Shown piece by piece: positions 1 to 14,138 of a stretch of DNA of 64,000 nucleotides. The position numbers and the translations under genes are program-made. The notes beneath the pieces are model-generated. The model was not told the origin of the DNA. It ran no database searches and saw only the letters and a list, made by a program, of their open reading frames with translations. Every line of letters begins with the position of its first letter. Position 1 is the stretch's first letter. Origin of the DNA: Nageia nagi (Eukaryota > Pinophyta); NCBI GenBank assembly GCA_050084985.1, contig JBITNC010000001.1, positions 168,144,001-168,208,000 of the forward strand. The letters run 5' to 3'.

Positions 1-254
1 TGTGTAGGCAAAGAATGGGAACCAAATTTTGAATTTCACAAATGTACTAATAATAAAAAAGACTTTATGGATAGACAAATGAGTAGTTATGTAGTTGTTG
101 TTCCTATTAAAAATCTTAATGGTAGTGATGACCTTTAGTTCACTATAATCATAGGATGCCTACTCCAAGATATAAGGCATGAAGTTTGGAAATAGGAGGT
201 GATCATAATATAATAATTCTTCAAGGATCAAAGGTAAAAAATAAAAATAAATAT

Positions 255-445
255 ATTATTGATATGTATGAATTGATGTATCAATTTGTATGTATGGATC
301 ATGTGTATGTACAAATATATCAAATTGTATGTATGGATGTATCAAATTATATGTATGGATCATGTGTGTGTATGGATGTATCAAATTGTATGTATGGATC
401 ATGTATATCAATGGATGTATCAAATTACTCTACACTTGTTACACT
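255..445. repeat. minisatellite inside the CACTA element
   Basis: Imperfect tandem repeats built from the words GTATGTATGGATCATGT and GTATGGATGTATCAAATT, alternating at roughly 20 to 45 bp. Reading frames across it give repetitive peptides that are not real genes. Confidence 0.8.
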
Positions 446-679
446 TATTTTTTTTATTTTTAATTAATGGTTTGTAACAATTGATTTAACAAATACATGA
501 TCAAAATGCAATAAATAGTCATCATGAGCACTCAAACATGATAATTGCTACACTAGCATTGCATTGAAAAAACGTAAGTGGGAGAGATAAGAAGATACTA
601 AAAAGATCATGGAATCTTAAAAAATATGTACAATTCATGTTTGTATCAGATCCAACAACTCCTATTCAAATATATATGC

Positions 680-2600
680 AGGATTCAAGTAATGATGATG
701 ATGAATTAAGAGAGGATAATATTAGTCATGATGATGATGATAATAATGATCATAAAGAAAATTGAATTGATGGTTTACTTGATTCCCTCTATGTTCATGA
801 TGATGATATTGAAAGAGATGATGATTTAGAAAGGGATAGCATGTCTAGTGCTTCCAAAACTAAATTATATAAAGGAACAAGTAGAACTTTATTATCAATG
901 ACCCTACTTTTGATGAACATAAAAGCCAAATTTTGATGGTCAGATACAAGTTTTACAGCTCTTTTGAGGTATGAATTTTTGCATTTATCAAATGAACTAC
1001 ATGAATTATTTTTCATTGGTATTATAGGTTATTAAAAAAAAGTTATTACCAAGTGATAATGTCATCCCATATTCATGCAAAAAGATACATGACATTTTGA
1101 AGGATGTATGGGTGGAGTATAATTCATATCATGCTTGTATTAATGATTGCATATTGTATAAAGGAGAAAAATATGATACGAAGAATGAATGTCCAAAGTG
1201 TCATGACAAAGGATATAGTTAAAAAGGAAAAATAATTCCTTGAAAGGTTGTTCATCATATGCCAATCATTCTCAAGTTGGTGTGAATATTTTAGTGTAAG
1301 TCACTTGTAGAATTAATGGAATGGCATGTAAGAAATAGAAGTGAAGAATGTGTTTTGTGTATACCTATAGATAGTAAAGCAATGAAACATATAGAGGAAA
1401 AGTGGCCTGATAAATTTAAAGATGAACCTAGGAGTGTTAGATTGGGTTTAGCAATTGATGGTGTCAATTCATTTTCTAAACAAACATCCAATTATTCATG
1501 TTGGACTATTGTTATAATCAATTATAACATACCTCCATGGATGTCTATAAGAAAAGAGCATTTGATGTTGGCTATTATAGTCCCTAGAAAGAAATAGGTT
1601 AAACAAATGGATGTCTACCTTCAACCAATACTTGACGAGTTGATACTCTTGTGGGAAGGAATTCATATGTATGATATAAATATACCTATCAATCAAAGGT
1701 CATTCAAATGTTATGGTATACTATGTTGGACTATACATGATTATCTAGGGCTTTTTGTTTATGCAAGTATGCATATATACAATAGTTTTTACATATGCAT
1801 ATTTGATTTTTTATAACCACATGAATTATATGAACTCTATAATAAAACTTATCATAGATCTTGGTACAAAAGGTTATCATTCTTGTCTCCATCAAGATAT
1901 TCAAGTCATATGCATAAGTGAAATATATTGGCCATAGGAAATATTTGCCAATGGATCATACTTTTTGAAAAAGGGGCCTATGTTCAAGTAAATAAAACCT
2001 CCATTACTATTTATGCAATTGTTATGGATTAATTCATAAAGTACTACCAAAGTGTGAACAAAATTAGGAAAAGAGCCAATGACAAAGGCTTTGTTTTATG
2101 GTTGGATGATGAGATATTCATGGCGAAACTGATTTACCCATAGGTGAAATATTAGATAGTACAATATATATATATATATATGTAATATGTTTATTAATTT
2201 AAAAATATGCATATTTGTAAAGTTTCAAATTCATAATTTTACCAATTAAATGATTAATTAGTTACATGTTTTTAGGCATGAATAGATTATCAATATTTTA
2301 TACATTAGAATACTAGGAGTTGTTACTAACACATTTAATGGATCCTATGCACATTGTAAAGAATGTTGCATCTTATTTTAATTGGTATACAACAAAGCAA
2401 AGAATTAGATACTAATGTCATGAGAAATGATTTAAAAGATATCCAAAAAATGAGATCCTTATGGATTATGAAGCCACATGGATTATGAAAAAAGCTAAAG
2501 TGGAAAAGTTACACAAAGTTATTCAAAACATTAGAATGCCAACAGATTATGGGTCATCTCTAAGACTCATGATTACCACAGCTTTATGAATGTATTGATC
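680..2600 (+). pseudogene. TNP2-like CACTA transposase, broken
   Basis: Remnant of the DDE-type transposase (Transposase_21/TNP2 family) that cuts and pastes CACTA elements. The pieces lie in family order but in shifting frames. About 860-960 gives the conserved LLMNIKAKF-type segment. About 1051-1222 is a zinc-binding stretch with YHACINDCILYKGE followed by CPKC. The piece at 1316-1597 has RLGLAIDGVNSF, YSCWTIV and IPPWM. The piece at 1607-1690 has MDVYLQPILDEL and LLWEGI. About 1870 gives TKGYHSC, about 1930 HRKYLPMDHTF, and about 2335 MDPMHIVKNVASYF. Many in-frame stops and shifts separate them. Family assignment rests on several independent motifs; exact ends are approximate. Confidence 0.88.
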
Positions 2601-2639
2601 TCATATTATTAATATACATTTTCTATTGAAAAAATATAT

Positions 2640-3720
2640 TATTTTCATTTAAGCAAATACATTGTGCAACATATTTTTTCAATTGCAATTCATGGATGTG
2701 GTAGTCTACTTGTTGATCTTAAACATGCAATCAATCGACTATCATTATTTCTAAGGTGTGTCATGTTATAGTATCACTCTATAAAAAATAATACAACATA
2801 CATTTAATATCATTTTCTAATATTTTATGCATTTTGACATGTTATATTTTGATGATATTATATTTTTATGAATAGGTGTTTACCTTCAAAGGAGATACAT
2901 GTGGTTGTAATAGATCAATAGCATACAGAAATTATTAAAATTATCTGCATATTAGAAAAAGAATTGCATGCTACTTTTATGGACATACAAGTGCACCTAT
3001 TGATCCAGCTAGCAGATAATATTAACATGGAAGGTGTTATGAATACCAAAAACATATTTTTTGTGGAGAGATTTTTAAAAGTAATGAAAGGATTTGTTAG
3101 ATAATATTCACAACGAAAAGGATATATGGGTGAGGGATACATTGTAGAAGAATCATTTTTTTATGAAAATGAGTATCTTTTCCAAATTGATGCTTATGCT
3201 TCAAAGATGTGGAATGCAAACAAAGATTATGAGAAATTAGAAGGGGAGATCTTAGAAATAGGTGGAACATCATATTATCTTAAATGTATCAACTATGTTT
3301 TAGATATTAGTAATTTATATATAATTATAATATGTACACACATTTTGGATTTAATTTTCTCAATGCTTGCTAGCTAATAAGTATGTATTATGGCATTGTG
3401 AATTTGTAGATTATGACCTTCATAAATCTATATATCAATTTATCATGATGTATTATGGATGTAAAAAATGGATTAAGTTGTACCAAACTAAAAGAAGGGA
3501 AATTGAACAAGGATGTGACTTATTTTGCAAATAGAATTAAAAAGGTGCATCTAGTCTACCTAAAAATCTAAGAGAGGAAAATTGGCCACAAGAATGTCCA
3601 AGGTCATGGATAAAGAATGAAATTGAAATGAAACAATGAGTTACAGGAGGAAAAATAGATGAAGATGACCAAAATGCATTAAATATTGCTATTAGATGCA
3701 TGTTTGAGGTAACTATTTTC
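2640..3720 (+). pseudogene. DUF4218-like domain of the CACTA transposase, broken
   Basis: Continuation of the CACTA transposase region. The open piece at 3126-3377 begins GEGYIVEESFFYENEYLF, matching the DUF4218 hallmark (a serine- or glycine-rich EGYIAEE motif followed by aromatic residues). Upstream, about 2690-3110, are degraded matches to the domain start (MDVVVYLLILN) and to the region around ERYLGRLKSYVRNKAQ. Downstream, about 3380-3700, a broken frame reads WHCEFVDYDLHKSIYQF and then NLREENWPQECP. A domain of unknown function found almost only in plant CACTA elements; decayed here by stops. Confidence 0.8.
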
Positions 3721-3839
3721 ATTAATATTTTTATAAGACTTTATCATAAAGCAAATACAAATATATTACACTAATAACATTTTTTATTTAAATATGTACA
3801 TGCATTTTTATTTCTTGCAATGTGGACATATGGTCAACA

Positions 3840-4260
3840 CTTCTAAATTGAAAAGAATGATGAGAAAAGAACAACATTTGATTATGGAGTGATTGCTCAT
3901 TTTGGCCAAGAAAGTTATGCATGTTCAGATACAAACTTGATAAAAAGAAAATTAAAATATATTAGAAAAATTCAAGAAATTTTTCAATTAGATTACAGGT
4001 CATTCTAGTGTATGATATTTAAATGTAAGTGGTTTGACACACTTGATAGAAAAACAATTTTACATTATATACCTAGTGATTACTTTGCAATTGACTCCAC
4101 ATACACTTTAACTAATAATAGAGAACCTTATATTTCATTGCAACATTGCAGTCAAATATATTTCATCCTAGATGTTGTAAATGACAAAAAGTGGGTTGTA
4201 ATTGAATGTAATCCTAGAGGAAAATATATTGTACATCTTGATGATGAAGATAATATATAA
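3840..4260 (+). pseudogene. DUF4216-like domain of the CACTA element, broken
   Basis: The open piece 4012-4260 (82 residues) begins MIFKCKWFDT and ends in an acidic tail. It matches the DUF4216 pattern: an LFKCDWF-like strand, a central EPYISLQHCSQIYFILDV segment, then DKKWVVIECNPRGKY. The approach, 3840-4010, encodes a degraded preceding part with FDYGVIAHFGQESYA. In plant CACTA elements this domain follows DUF4218 at the C-terminal end of the transposase or in a partner ORF. The function is unknown. Confidence 0.75.
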
Positions 4261-4830
4261 TAACAATATTGTAATTAATGGATGTTATATTGATGCTATT
4301 GGATGGAATATTCTTTATTATATAATTCTCATATGTATTTTAAACTTTTCATACATATATATTCCTCATTGCTTGTGATATGATCTATGAATGCTTTGCT
4401 TCTTCATTGATGAGATTGTACATGTGAATCATTGTGATTTGGTATATGCATGAAATTTTAAATATTTGACAATGATTTGATATGGCATATTTCATATTTT
4501 TTGGGCTTTTATAAATTTTAACATATTTGGTTTGATTGTATTAGCTTAATCATTTCTTTTTTGAGAATTCAATCAGACTTTGAAAAGTACTTAATTTTTA
4601 AATTTTGAATTGGTCTACATTGGTACATCTAGAAAGATATGGATCTCTTTGAGTTGAAAATAATTGATGAGGCTTATGGATTTTATATCACATTTAAAAT
4701 TAAATATAAAACTTGAATCAAGAAACTTTGAGGAATTTTAGAAAGATGAATGTCAAGTAGTTGAATTTTATAGTAAGGATGTCCTAAAAACCTTTTTTTT
4801 ACTTGTTTAAGTTTTTTTATGCAACATTTT
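4261..4830 (+). other. 3' noncoding part of the CACTA element
   Basis: AT-rich, no supportable coding sequence. It lies between the last CACTA coding remnant and the Copia-1 insertion point, and continues across that insertion at 11078. Confidence 0.6.
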
Positions 4831-5080
4831 TGGACAAGCTGGATAACTTCAAGATTAAAAAGCATTCTATTAGTGTAGAATATTATGTAAATACAATTTG
4901 ATAAAGACTCTTCATGTTCACCTTCTTGGGTGACCTTTGAGGTACATTGTAACTCCTCATATTCTATAAGAAATGACTCTCTAAATTTTAACACACTCAA
5001 AGCTATGAATATACTAAATATAGTAAGCATCTAATACTATACTAACTATACCATAATCCCTAGGGATTAGGTATCTAACA
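4831..5080 (-). repeat. Copia-1 3' LTR (left copy)
   Basis: Begins TGGACAAGC and ends GTATCTAACA, giving the TG...CA ends. Aligned base for base with 10829-11077. Confidence 0.88.
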
Positions 5081-5090
5081 TTCCCCCCTT
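5081..5090 (-). other. Copia-1 polypurine tract
   Basis: Reads AAGGGGGGAA on the minus strand, immediately before the 3' LTR in element orientation. It primes plus-strand DNA synthesis in LTR elements. Confidence 0.85.
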
Positions 5091-5091
5091 A

Positions 5092-6760
5092 ATCTGAAGG
5101 GGAGTTGGTAAGTCCAAGCATCTTCTTGAACTTCTCAAACTTTTCTCTTCCAAGCGCCTCATCTATGGGACAATATTTCACTTGAATTGTCTTAACCTCT
5201 AGATGATGTCGAATCAAATGATACTTTTTGTTTATGTGCTCTATTTGATCATGAAAATTTGGATATGTGGCTAATTGAATTACAAAAATATTATCAATCA
5301 GAGGTGGAGTTGGATCCACCTATTTTTCTTACAAATCTTCCAGTATCTTCTTGAGCCACATAATTTCCTTTGTTGACTCTGTAACATCCACATACTCTGC
5401 ATCTATAGTGGAATCTATTGGAATGAATTATTTTCATGATCTCTAAGAGATAGCTATTGATCCAAGACTCATGGCATATCCTAAAGTCAAAACTCCTTTT
5501 TCTTAGTCACCATCAAAGTTTGAATTTGTATATCCAATAAATTTGAAGTCTCCTACTTTGGAATACTTTAGCCCTAATTCCTATGTGCCTTTTAAACATT
5601 GAAGAACTCTTTTTGCTGCATTCCAATATCCTTCACATGGTTTTTGCATAAACCAAGAGAGAATTCCAACCGCAAATGAAATGTCTAGTTTTGTTGTGGC
5701 TAGATATATGAGACTTCCAACAAGTTGTCTATACTTTGTTGCATCCTCAAATGCATTCACTTAAATAGATTTCAACTTCAAATTTTGTTCCATTGAAGTG
5801 GAAATGGGATTACAATATGTCATGCCAAATCTGTTCAATAATTCTCCAATGTACTTTCTTTGGTAAATGTAAATGTACTTTGGGTTTTGTGTCACTTCAA
5901 TGCCCAAATATTAATGAAGATGTCCCATATCTATCATTTTAAAACTTTCATTATTCCTAGTTATCAAAAGATCATATACATACACCACAAGATATACAAT
6001 CATTTTGCCAACTTTTTTGATAAATAAAGTTGCATCATCCAGATTAAAGTGTTCAAATTTTATCTTCAAGAGATGCTTAGTAAGCTTTTCATACCAAGCA
6101 CAAGGAGCTTATTTTAAGCCATACAAGGACTTGATAAGCATACAAAATTTTTGTTCCTAACCTTTCATTTCAAATCCTTTTGGTTGTCTCATGTACACAT
6201 TTTCTTTCAAATAACCATTCAAGAAAGTAGTCTTCACATCCATCTAATGAACTTTCCCTCCATGCTAAGCTAACATTGCCAACAAAGAATGAATAGTAGC
6301 CCATTTTGCTATGGGAGCAAAGGTTTAATCATAATCAATACCTTCTTTCTATGCAAAACCCTTTGCTATAATCCTCTCTTTGTGTTTCTCAAGTGAGTCA
6401 TCTAATCTATATTTTTTCTTATAGACCCACTTGCATCCAATAGGTTTGGTTCTGTATGGAGGATCCACCAACTTCTGTGTCCCATTCTTGATGTGAGCAT
6501 CATACTCCATAGCATCCTTCTAGACATAATGATAAAAAGCTTCTTTAAAGGAATTCATCTCATAATTAGTAAAGAAATTCAATTCATAATTAAGCGAACA
6601 TTCCATATGCTTAATATCATCACCTGAATCTGAATCCTCTACTGCTCCATCTTCAATTCTATTTCTATAATAATTCCTAGTTCTTATCTTTCCAACTTCA
6701 TTAGGACAAACACTCTCAAGTGTTTTGGAGAGCCACTTAGGAATCTTTTGCAATGTTTCT
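5092..6760 (-). pseudogene. Copia-1 reverse transcriptase and RNase H, broken
   Basis: C-terminal half of the copia polyprotein. In minus-strand reading the RVT_2 landmark MDVKTTFLNGYLKE is at about 6205-6245, then SLYGLK followed by a stop where the family has glutamine. The catalytic box reads VVYVYDLLIT, where the family has YVDD, so the first catalytic aspartate is a tyrosine. RNase H follows, with DATKYRQLVGSLIYLA and, at 5089-5319, the terminal part of the domain. Several in-frame stops replace glutamine or tryptophan codons. Confidence 0.85.
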
Positions 6761-7039
6761 AGTTGCTCAACAAGCTAAGGAGGTTCTTCATTCTCATCAA
6801 GACTCAATCTATCGAACCCTCCAATCACATCATCCAAAGGAGCTTCTGGAACCTATTGAAGAGGAAGGATCTTCTTATGGTGGAGGAGGTGCTTGTACTA
6901 CTAAAATAGGTGCAATTACTGGATCAAGCACTTTTTAGGTAGGCACAAGTGGTGTAGATTCCAATGATTGATCCAAAATAGGGATCCCCCCTTCAACATT
7001 TAGAATCTTGTAATCATGTTTAGAGAAATACTTTCCATA

Positions 7040-8110
7040 GGTAAACCTATCAAGGTGATCAAGCTATCACTTAATAATTAGGTCACTCAAAATATTCCAA
7101 AAAAATGATGTCCCTTGCAAGTAGGAACTTTTTGTTTACCTCCTCATAAAGCTTATAACCCTTAGTAGTATCTAAGTACCCTAAGAAAATACATTTTTGA
7201 ATCCTGACACCAAGTTTGTTTCTTTGTTCCTTAGGGACTAGAGCATAGTAGGTGGAACCAAAAACCTTGAGATGTTGAATCAAAGGAACACAGCAAGATC
7301 ATATTTCATATGGAGTCTTATCATCAAGAGTATGAGATGGACATCTATTTCTAACATACACTACATAAGCAACTGCATCACCCCAAAACATCATCTTCAC
7401 ATTCTTGAAAAATAATATTACTTGTGTCGTATTCAATAAAGTTCTATTCATTCTTTTAGCTACACCATTCTATTACATATCATAGGGAACAATGGTTTGA
7501 TACTTGATTCCATGCTGACTAAGATAGTTCTTGAATTCAACTGAAGTGCATTTACCCCCATTATCAAAACAAAGTGTTCCAATATGAGCATTTGCTTCTT
7601 TCTTAATCATCACATGAAATTCTTTAAACTTTGCAAAATATTCAAATTTGTTCTTTAACAAATACAACCAACACATCCTAGAGTAATCATCTATGAGGGT
7701 CATGATATATTTGTTTCTAGCAACAGAAGAGATAGGAAATGGACCACACAAATAAGAGTGTATGAGTTCTAGTTTTCTAGGTGCTCTAAAATTTGAATCA
7801 TAAAAAGGTTGTTTGCTATGCTTTCCTAGGACACATGCTTCACAAGGTTCTATGTTCCTAGGAATAGTAGGAAATCCTAAAAAACCTCTCTTTTTCAATA
7901 AATAGAGATCATCAAAATTGAGATGGCCAAATCTTGCATGCCATAAGACACTAGATGAGAGAGTACCTTTTTCTTGATGGGTGAGGTAGGCATAATTTAG
8001 TGATTTGGAAAAAATTCCATGCATCTTCAACAGCTTCTCATCCTCTCCACTAATCATTACCACTTTGTTGTTGGAATACCTCCTTATCTCCATGATGCCA
8101 TCAAACATAT
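7040..8110 (-). pseudogene. Copia-1 integrase with pre-integrase domain, broken
   Basis: The open piece 7473-8108 (211 residues) holds the GAG_pre-integrase zinc region (LWHARFGHLNF ... CEACVLGKHSKQPF) and the start of the integrase core, with HSYLCGPFPISS, LIDDYSRMCWLYLL and the second catalytic block FDNGGKCTS. After frame breaks the core ends near GVAKRMNRT, where a lysine stands in place of the usual catalytic glutamate. The piece 7083-7283 is the C-terminal part (LKVFGSTYYALVPKEQRNKL ... CIFLGYLD). First-block aspartate also looks lost (HSYLCGP rather than HSDLCGP). Not functional. Confidence 0.88.
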
Positions 8111-9300
8111 GAATAGAGTGTCCTTGTTATCAAATGAGCACAAGAGATATCAAGTTCCTTTGTAATTGAGGAAGATAGAGCACATTTCAAAGAACCATAT
8201 CTAGAAGGCCTGGTAATTTGAGTCTCATAGTACTAATACCCAAAGGTTTGATACAATATTTATCAACAAAATATACTATGCCATCAATGTTGGTATTCAT
8301 CTCTTCAAAGAATTCTCTTCGAAAGGTCATGTGACATGTAGCACCAGTATCAAGCAACCATGCATCCTTCTAAGATGCAAATGAAGTATTACAAAAGTTT
8401 TTAATGGTATTGTTACAATATGCAGTAACATAATGAGTGGAATTAGAATTCTTACTCTTGTCTTGCTCCTATTTTTTATTCCTTTCTTTGATCTTGTCCC
8501 ATGGAGTGTGATAAGTACTAGCTTCATGGCCTTGTCTATCACATCTTTTGTAATGGAGATTGTTCCTCTCATCATGATCACCTTAATTAGATCTGCCCCC
8601 TTGCCTCTATAATTCCTCCTACCATGACCATGATTTCTACTTTCATCTTGAGAAGAATCATGAACAACATTTTTTTGCTTTTGAGCAATGCATAATGTGT
8701 CTGAAGTGGAATCACTAGATTTCTTGCCAAAAGCCTTCTCATGTTCTATAATCTTATCTGCCAAAGTGTCAAATGTGAGAGACTTTAGGTTACCACTAGC
8801 TTACAAGGATTCAAGATAATTTGAATAGGTGGGATACTATGCCTTAATCAAAGCTACGAGAGGAATATTAATCTTCACACCAATACAGTCAATGTCATGC
8901 ATTATTGCTCTAATTTTTGAAATTAATGCCATGGGATCATCATTATTTAACTCTAGGTTAAAGAGTTTCAACTGAAGTTGGATCAATTCCAATTCAAAAT
9001 GGGAGTCAAATAAATCTTTGGGTTTCTTTAGTGCATTCCAAGCATCATCAATAGAGCTAATATGGCAATTAACCTCCTCACTAACCAAAAGAATCAATCA
9101 AAGCATATGCCTTATTATTTTTCATGTTCCAAACCATAAGCTCCTTGGCATCAATCAGTTTGGTAGGTTGGTTATCTCCATCACAAATGCCAACCCAAAA
9201 ATCATTGAAAATTAAAGTATGATTTATTTTCCTAGACCACTCCAGGAAATTTTATTTTTTGGTTAAAACAACACCAACAATACTCACAAGGGAATGCATC
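8111..9300 (-). pseudogene. Copia-1 gag and protease, broken
   Basis: Gag remnants in at least two frames. The piece 8837-9097 contains SIDDAWNALKKPKDLFDS and LNNDDPMALISKIRAIMHD, typical of copia gag (UBN2/gag_2). The piece 8327-8764 starts with a gag segment and, in a shifted frame at about 8500-8570, a degraded CCHC zinc knuckle. Around 8330-8380 a minus frame encodes a remnant of the aspartic protease start (CWLLDTGATCHMTF-like). Gag begins near 9299, just inside the leader. Confidence 0.75.
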
Positions 9301-10814
9301 TTTGAAATAGAAACTTCAAGCTTTATTTAATTACCTTTTTCAAACTTTTATAATGTCAAAAATTTCACACACTTTGTTGAAAATAAAATAACATCCACAC
9401 TAAATAAAGATTCTTTTTGCCTACACCAACCAAAAATTACAAAAAGAAGATCTCAAAAGATATTTATTACATCACATGTCTCCTCTTACAAGGAGGATTC
9501 CTTCTAGGAGGCATGCTTCAAGGAGATGGCAAGGTGACAGTAGAGGCAGCATCAGATAGCTAAAAAATAACATCTTTATCTTCATTATCTTCAACATCAA
9601 CCTATTTCCAAGTTTGATTTTATTTTTTCAACTTCAAAGGTAACACAATACTCCAAGGTGCAGAATCCCTCAATTATGCCAAACTCACCAAAATTTGAAT
9701 CAAATGTTAAACCATCTTTGCTAATATATTTTTTAATTACTCTCCAAAAATAATATCCATCCAATGACATAATTAAAATCTACTCTGAATTCTAAACTCA
9801 ACAAAAAAAAAATCTTTGAAAAAGGAGTTTACTACACCAAGTTATGGCCAAAAAAGTCTTCAAAATTCTAAAAAAAATACCCAAAATTAAATTAAGTGTT
9901 GACTATGTAATTCGAACTATTGATTATACAATCAAAACTACTAATTGTGTTGTCTAATCTACTAACTATGTGGTCAAATCTTGTTAACTAGGTGGATCAA
10001 ATGGCTTTATGCTACATGGTAGGGAGAGGGCACAAGTTTGAAATGGTGCTGATAGACTAGTGCATTTCAAGAAAAAATAAGGCTTGTAGGATTGTGTTGG
10101 GAAACTACATTGGGAGGCTAGATAGTGTGGTTTCCAAGACACACGAGTACATAGTGGAAGGTGTTGACTCTATTAGGAGTTTGAAACATGTAGAAACAAA
10201 GTGTGGCCATGTTGGAAGGCATGGGGTTCCTAGGGGATATTTTTAGAGTGCACACAAGCAGAGTGAATGAGGCACTAATTATTGGATGTTTATGAGTGAG
10301 CTCATAGAATAGGTGAGTGAGGTGTGTTGGGAGGGGTGCAAGAGGAATAACAAGTTTTAAATGGTTGGGCATTTCAAATAGCATATAGGGTTGGCATATG
10401 ATTATGAGGTACATGCAATGAGAGCCAGATTAATGAAACACAGACTATACTAGCAACTGAATGGGGTTCTACAAAATGGGAATAGATGCAAATAATGCTT
10501 ATACCAATAAAAAAATCCATCTCCATAGTAAAAATATAGATTTGAATGAAAACCATCAAAATAAAACTACCAAAAGAACAATCACAGACCACTTAATTGA
10601 TTGAAACTTCAACCTAAGATAACTTCACCAAAAAAGCTCCAAATCACCTCATTCAAAAAATAAATCTTACTCTACATGAAAATGGGTATCCAAATATGTG
10701 CTCAAATTTGGATTTTGGTGCTCATTTTTGGACAAAAATAGAAGCAAAATTTTGGATGGATTTTGACAACATTTTTATCACTATCATGGAGTTAGAGAAA
10801 GTAAAAAAACTCAA
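9301..10814 (-). other. Copia-1 5' leader
   Basis: About 1.5 kb between the primer-binding site and gag with no supportable protein. Positions 9900-10010 contain weak 22- to 24-bp repeats around ACTAACTATGTGGTCAAAT; 10020-10400 is more GC-rich than the surroundings but not recognised. Confidence 0.5.
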
Positions 10815-10828
10815 GACTCTAGTACCAA
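10815..10828 (-). other. Copia-1 primer-binding site
   Basis: Minus strand reads TTGGTACTAGAGTC, close to the plant initiator-Met tRNA primer site TGGTATCAGAGC, and abuts the right LTR. Confidence 0.85.
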
Positions 10829-11077
10829 TGATAGGTTAGATAACTCCAAGATCAAAAAGCATTCTATTAGTGTAGAATATTGTGTAAATACAATTTGAGA
10901 AAGACTCTTCATGTTCACCTTCTTGGGTGACCTTTGAGATACATTGTAACTCCTCATATTCTACAAGAAATGACTCTCTAAATTCTAACACACTCAAAGC
11001 TATAAATTTAGTAAATATAATAAGTATCTAATACTATACTAACTATACCATAGTCCCTAAGGATTAGGTGTCTAACA
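10829..11077 (-). repeat. Copia-1 5' LTR (right copy)
   Basis: Begins TGATAGGTTAG and ends GGTGTCTAACA. Direct copy of 4831-5080. Confidence 0.88.
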
Positions 11078-11359
11078 TTTTTCATTACTTGTGTAACAAT
11101 GACTTAGAGAATTTTCATTCTTATATTTTTAGTTAGATTTGATGCAAGTTTTACGTCATAATTTGCATCTGAATTTGCATCATATATAATGTCTAACTTT
11201 ACATTGAATCTTGCATCTTAATTTATGTATAGAAACACTTAAAAATAAAAATAATAATTCAATGCATACTAATATATTCTAATGTAAAAGCGTATCAGTT
11301 TACAATTTTCATTTTTTTAGATATAAAAAAAGATACAAATTGCCCTTTTTCTAGTAGTG
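11078..11359 (+). mobile_element. CACTA transposon, right terminal segment
   Basis: Continuation of the transposon interrupted at 4830. It contains scattered TTTGCATC/TTGCATC words (about 11130-11225) typical of CACTA subterminal transposase-binding repeats, and closes with a CACTA terminus. No coding sequence is expected here. Confidence 0.8.
11342..11359 (-). repeat. CACTA terminal inverted repeat (right end)
   Basis: Reverse complement is CACTACTAGAAAAAGGGC, the classic plant CACTA terminus. The partner terminus lies outside the window. Confidence 0.85.
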
Positions 11360-11925
11360 TTGATTAATCTTTGTGAATGGGTTTTAATCATGATCATGTT
11401 TACCTTGTTGAGAACAATCTATCAATTCCTTGTATTATTAAAATATTATTGCTTATGTTCTAGCTTCAAATGATCATGATATCCACATTTAATCTTGTAA
11501 TGTTGATCTTGAACCTTTTTTTCTTATTCAGTTTAATGGTGCTTATGGTTGATGTCTCACCCCATGTATTATGGTTGATGTATTATTATCATATATGTTT
11601 GAAGTTTTGACATTGTGAAGAGAATACTAGTTTTGTTAAGTTTGATATTGGTAATAAAACATTTTTGGAAGCCTCTTTTGTACCTTAAATTTTCAATTTC
11701 ATTCCAACTAAATTCCTAGCTCTATATTGTTAGGTAATAATAATCTACAAGAACCAAGCAAATAAATCCATTCAACAACAAATACATATAATACTAAAAT
11801 TAACTTTTTAGTGTTGTATGGATTTTATTTTTAAAAAATTGACTTAAATTGATATACGCACAAGCTTTACATATATATTCGATATTTTAGTAATGAATGA
11901 TTAAATGGACTTTATATATGTATAT

Positions 11926-11930
<5 letters not shown>
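11360..11930. other. unannotated AT-rich DNA
   Basis: No gene, LTR or terminal repeat seen between the CACTA end and the microsatellite. Confidence 0.6.

Positions 11931-12001
<71 letters not shown>
11931..12001. repeat. (AT)n(AC)n microsatellite
   Basis: About 26 AT dinucleotides followed by AC dinucleotides, running directly into the CACTA-like terminus at 12002. Confidence 0.95.

Positions 12002-14138
<2,137 letters not shown>

Larger units (their letters stand above)
1..4830 (+). mobile_element. CACTA (En/Spm) transposon, left segment, decayed
   Basis: Body of an autonomous-type CACTA DNA transposon read on the plus strand. It carries, in order, TNP2-like transposase remnants, a DUF4218-like part and a DUF4216-like part, the usual order in plant CACTA elements. 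Its left end lies outside the window. The element is cut at 4830 by Copia-1 and resumes at 11078, ending at a typical CACTA terminus at 11359. Stops and frameshifts are frequent, so it cannot make transposase. Positions 1-679 hold a short unrecognised open stretch (1-138), a tandem repeat and AT-rich DNA with acidic GAT runs. Confidence 0.85.
4831..11077 (-). mobile_element. Copia-1 LTR retrotransposon, decayed
   Basis: Ty1/copia element in minus orientation, inserted in the CACTA transposon. It has two LTRs of about 250 bp that look roughly nine-tenths identical by eye, a polypurine tract beside the left LTR and a Met-tRNA primer site beside the right LTR. The order in element direction is gag, protease, integrase, reverse transcriptase, RNase H, which is the copia order. 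Flanks ATTTT (4826-4830) and TTTTT (11078-11082) fit a 5-bp target duplication with one change. Multiple stops and frameshifts make it inactive. Confidence 0.9.

Noticed and set aside
186-477. Two overlapping open frames with repeated YMYGS-like peptides
   Set aside because: Both translate the minisatellite at 255-445 in different frames.
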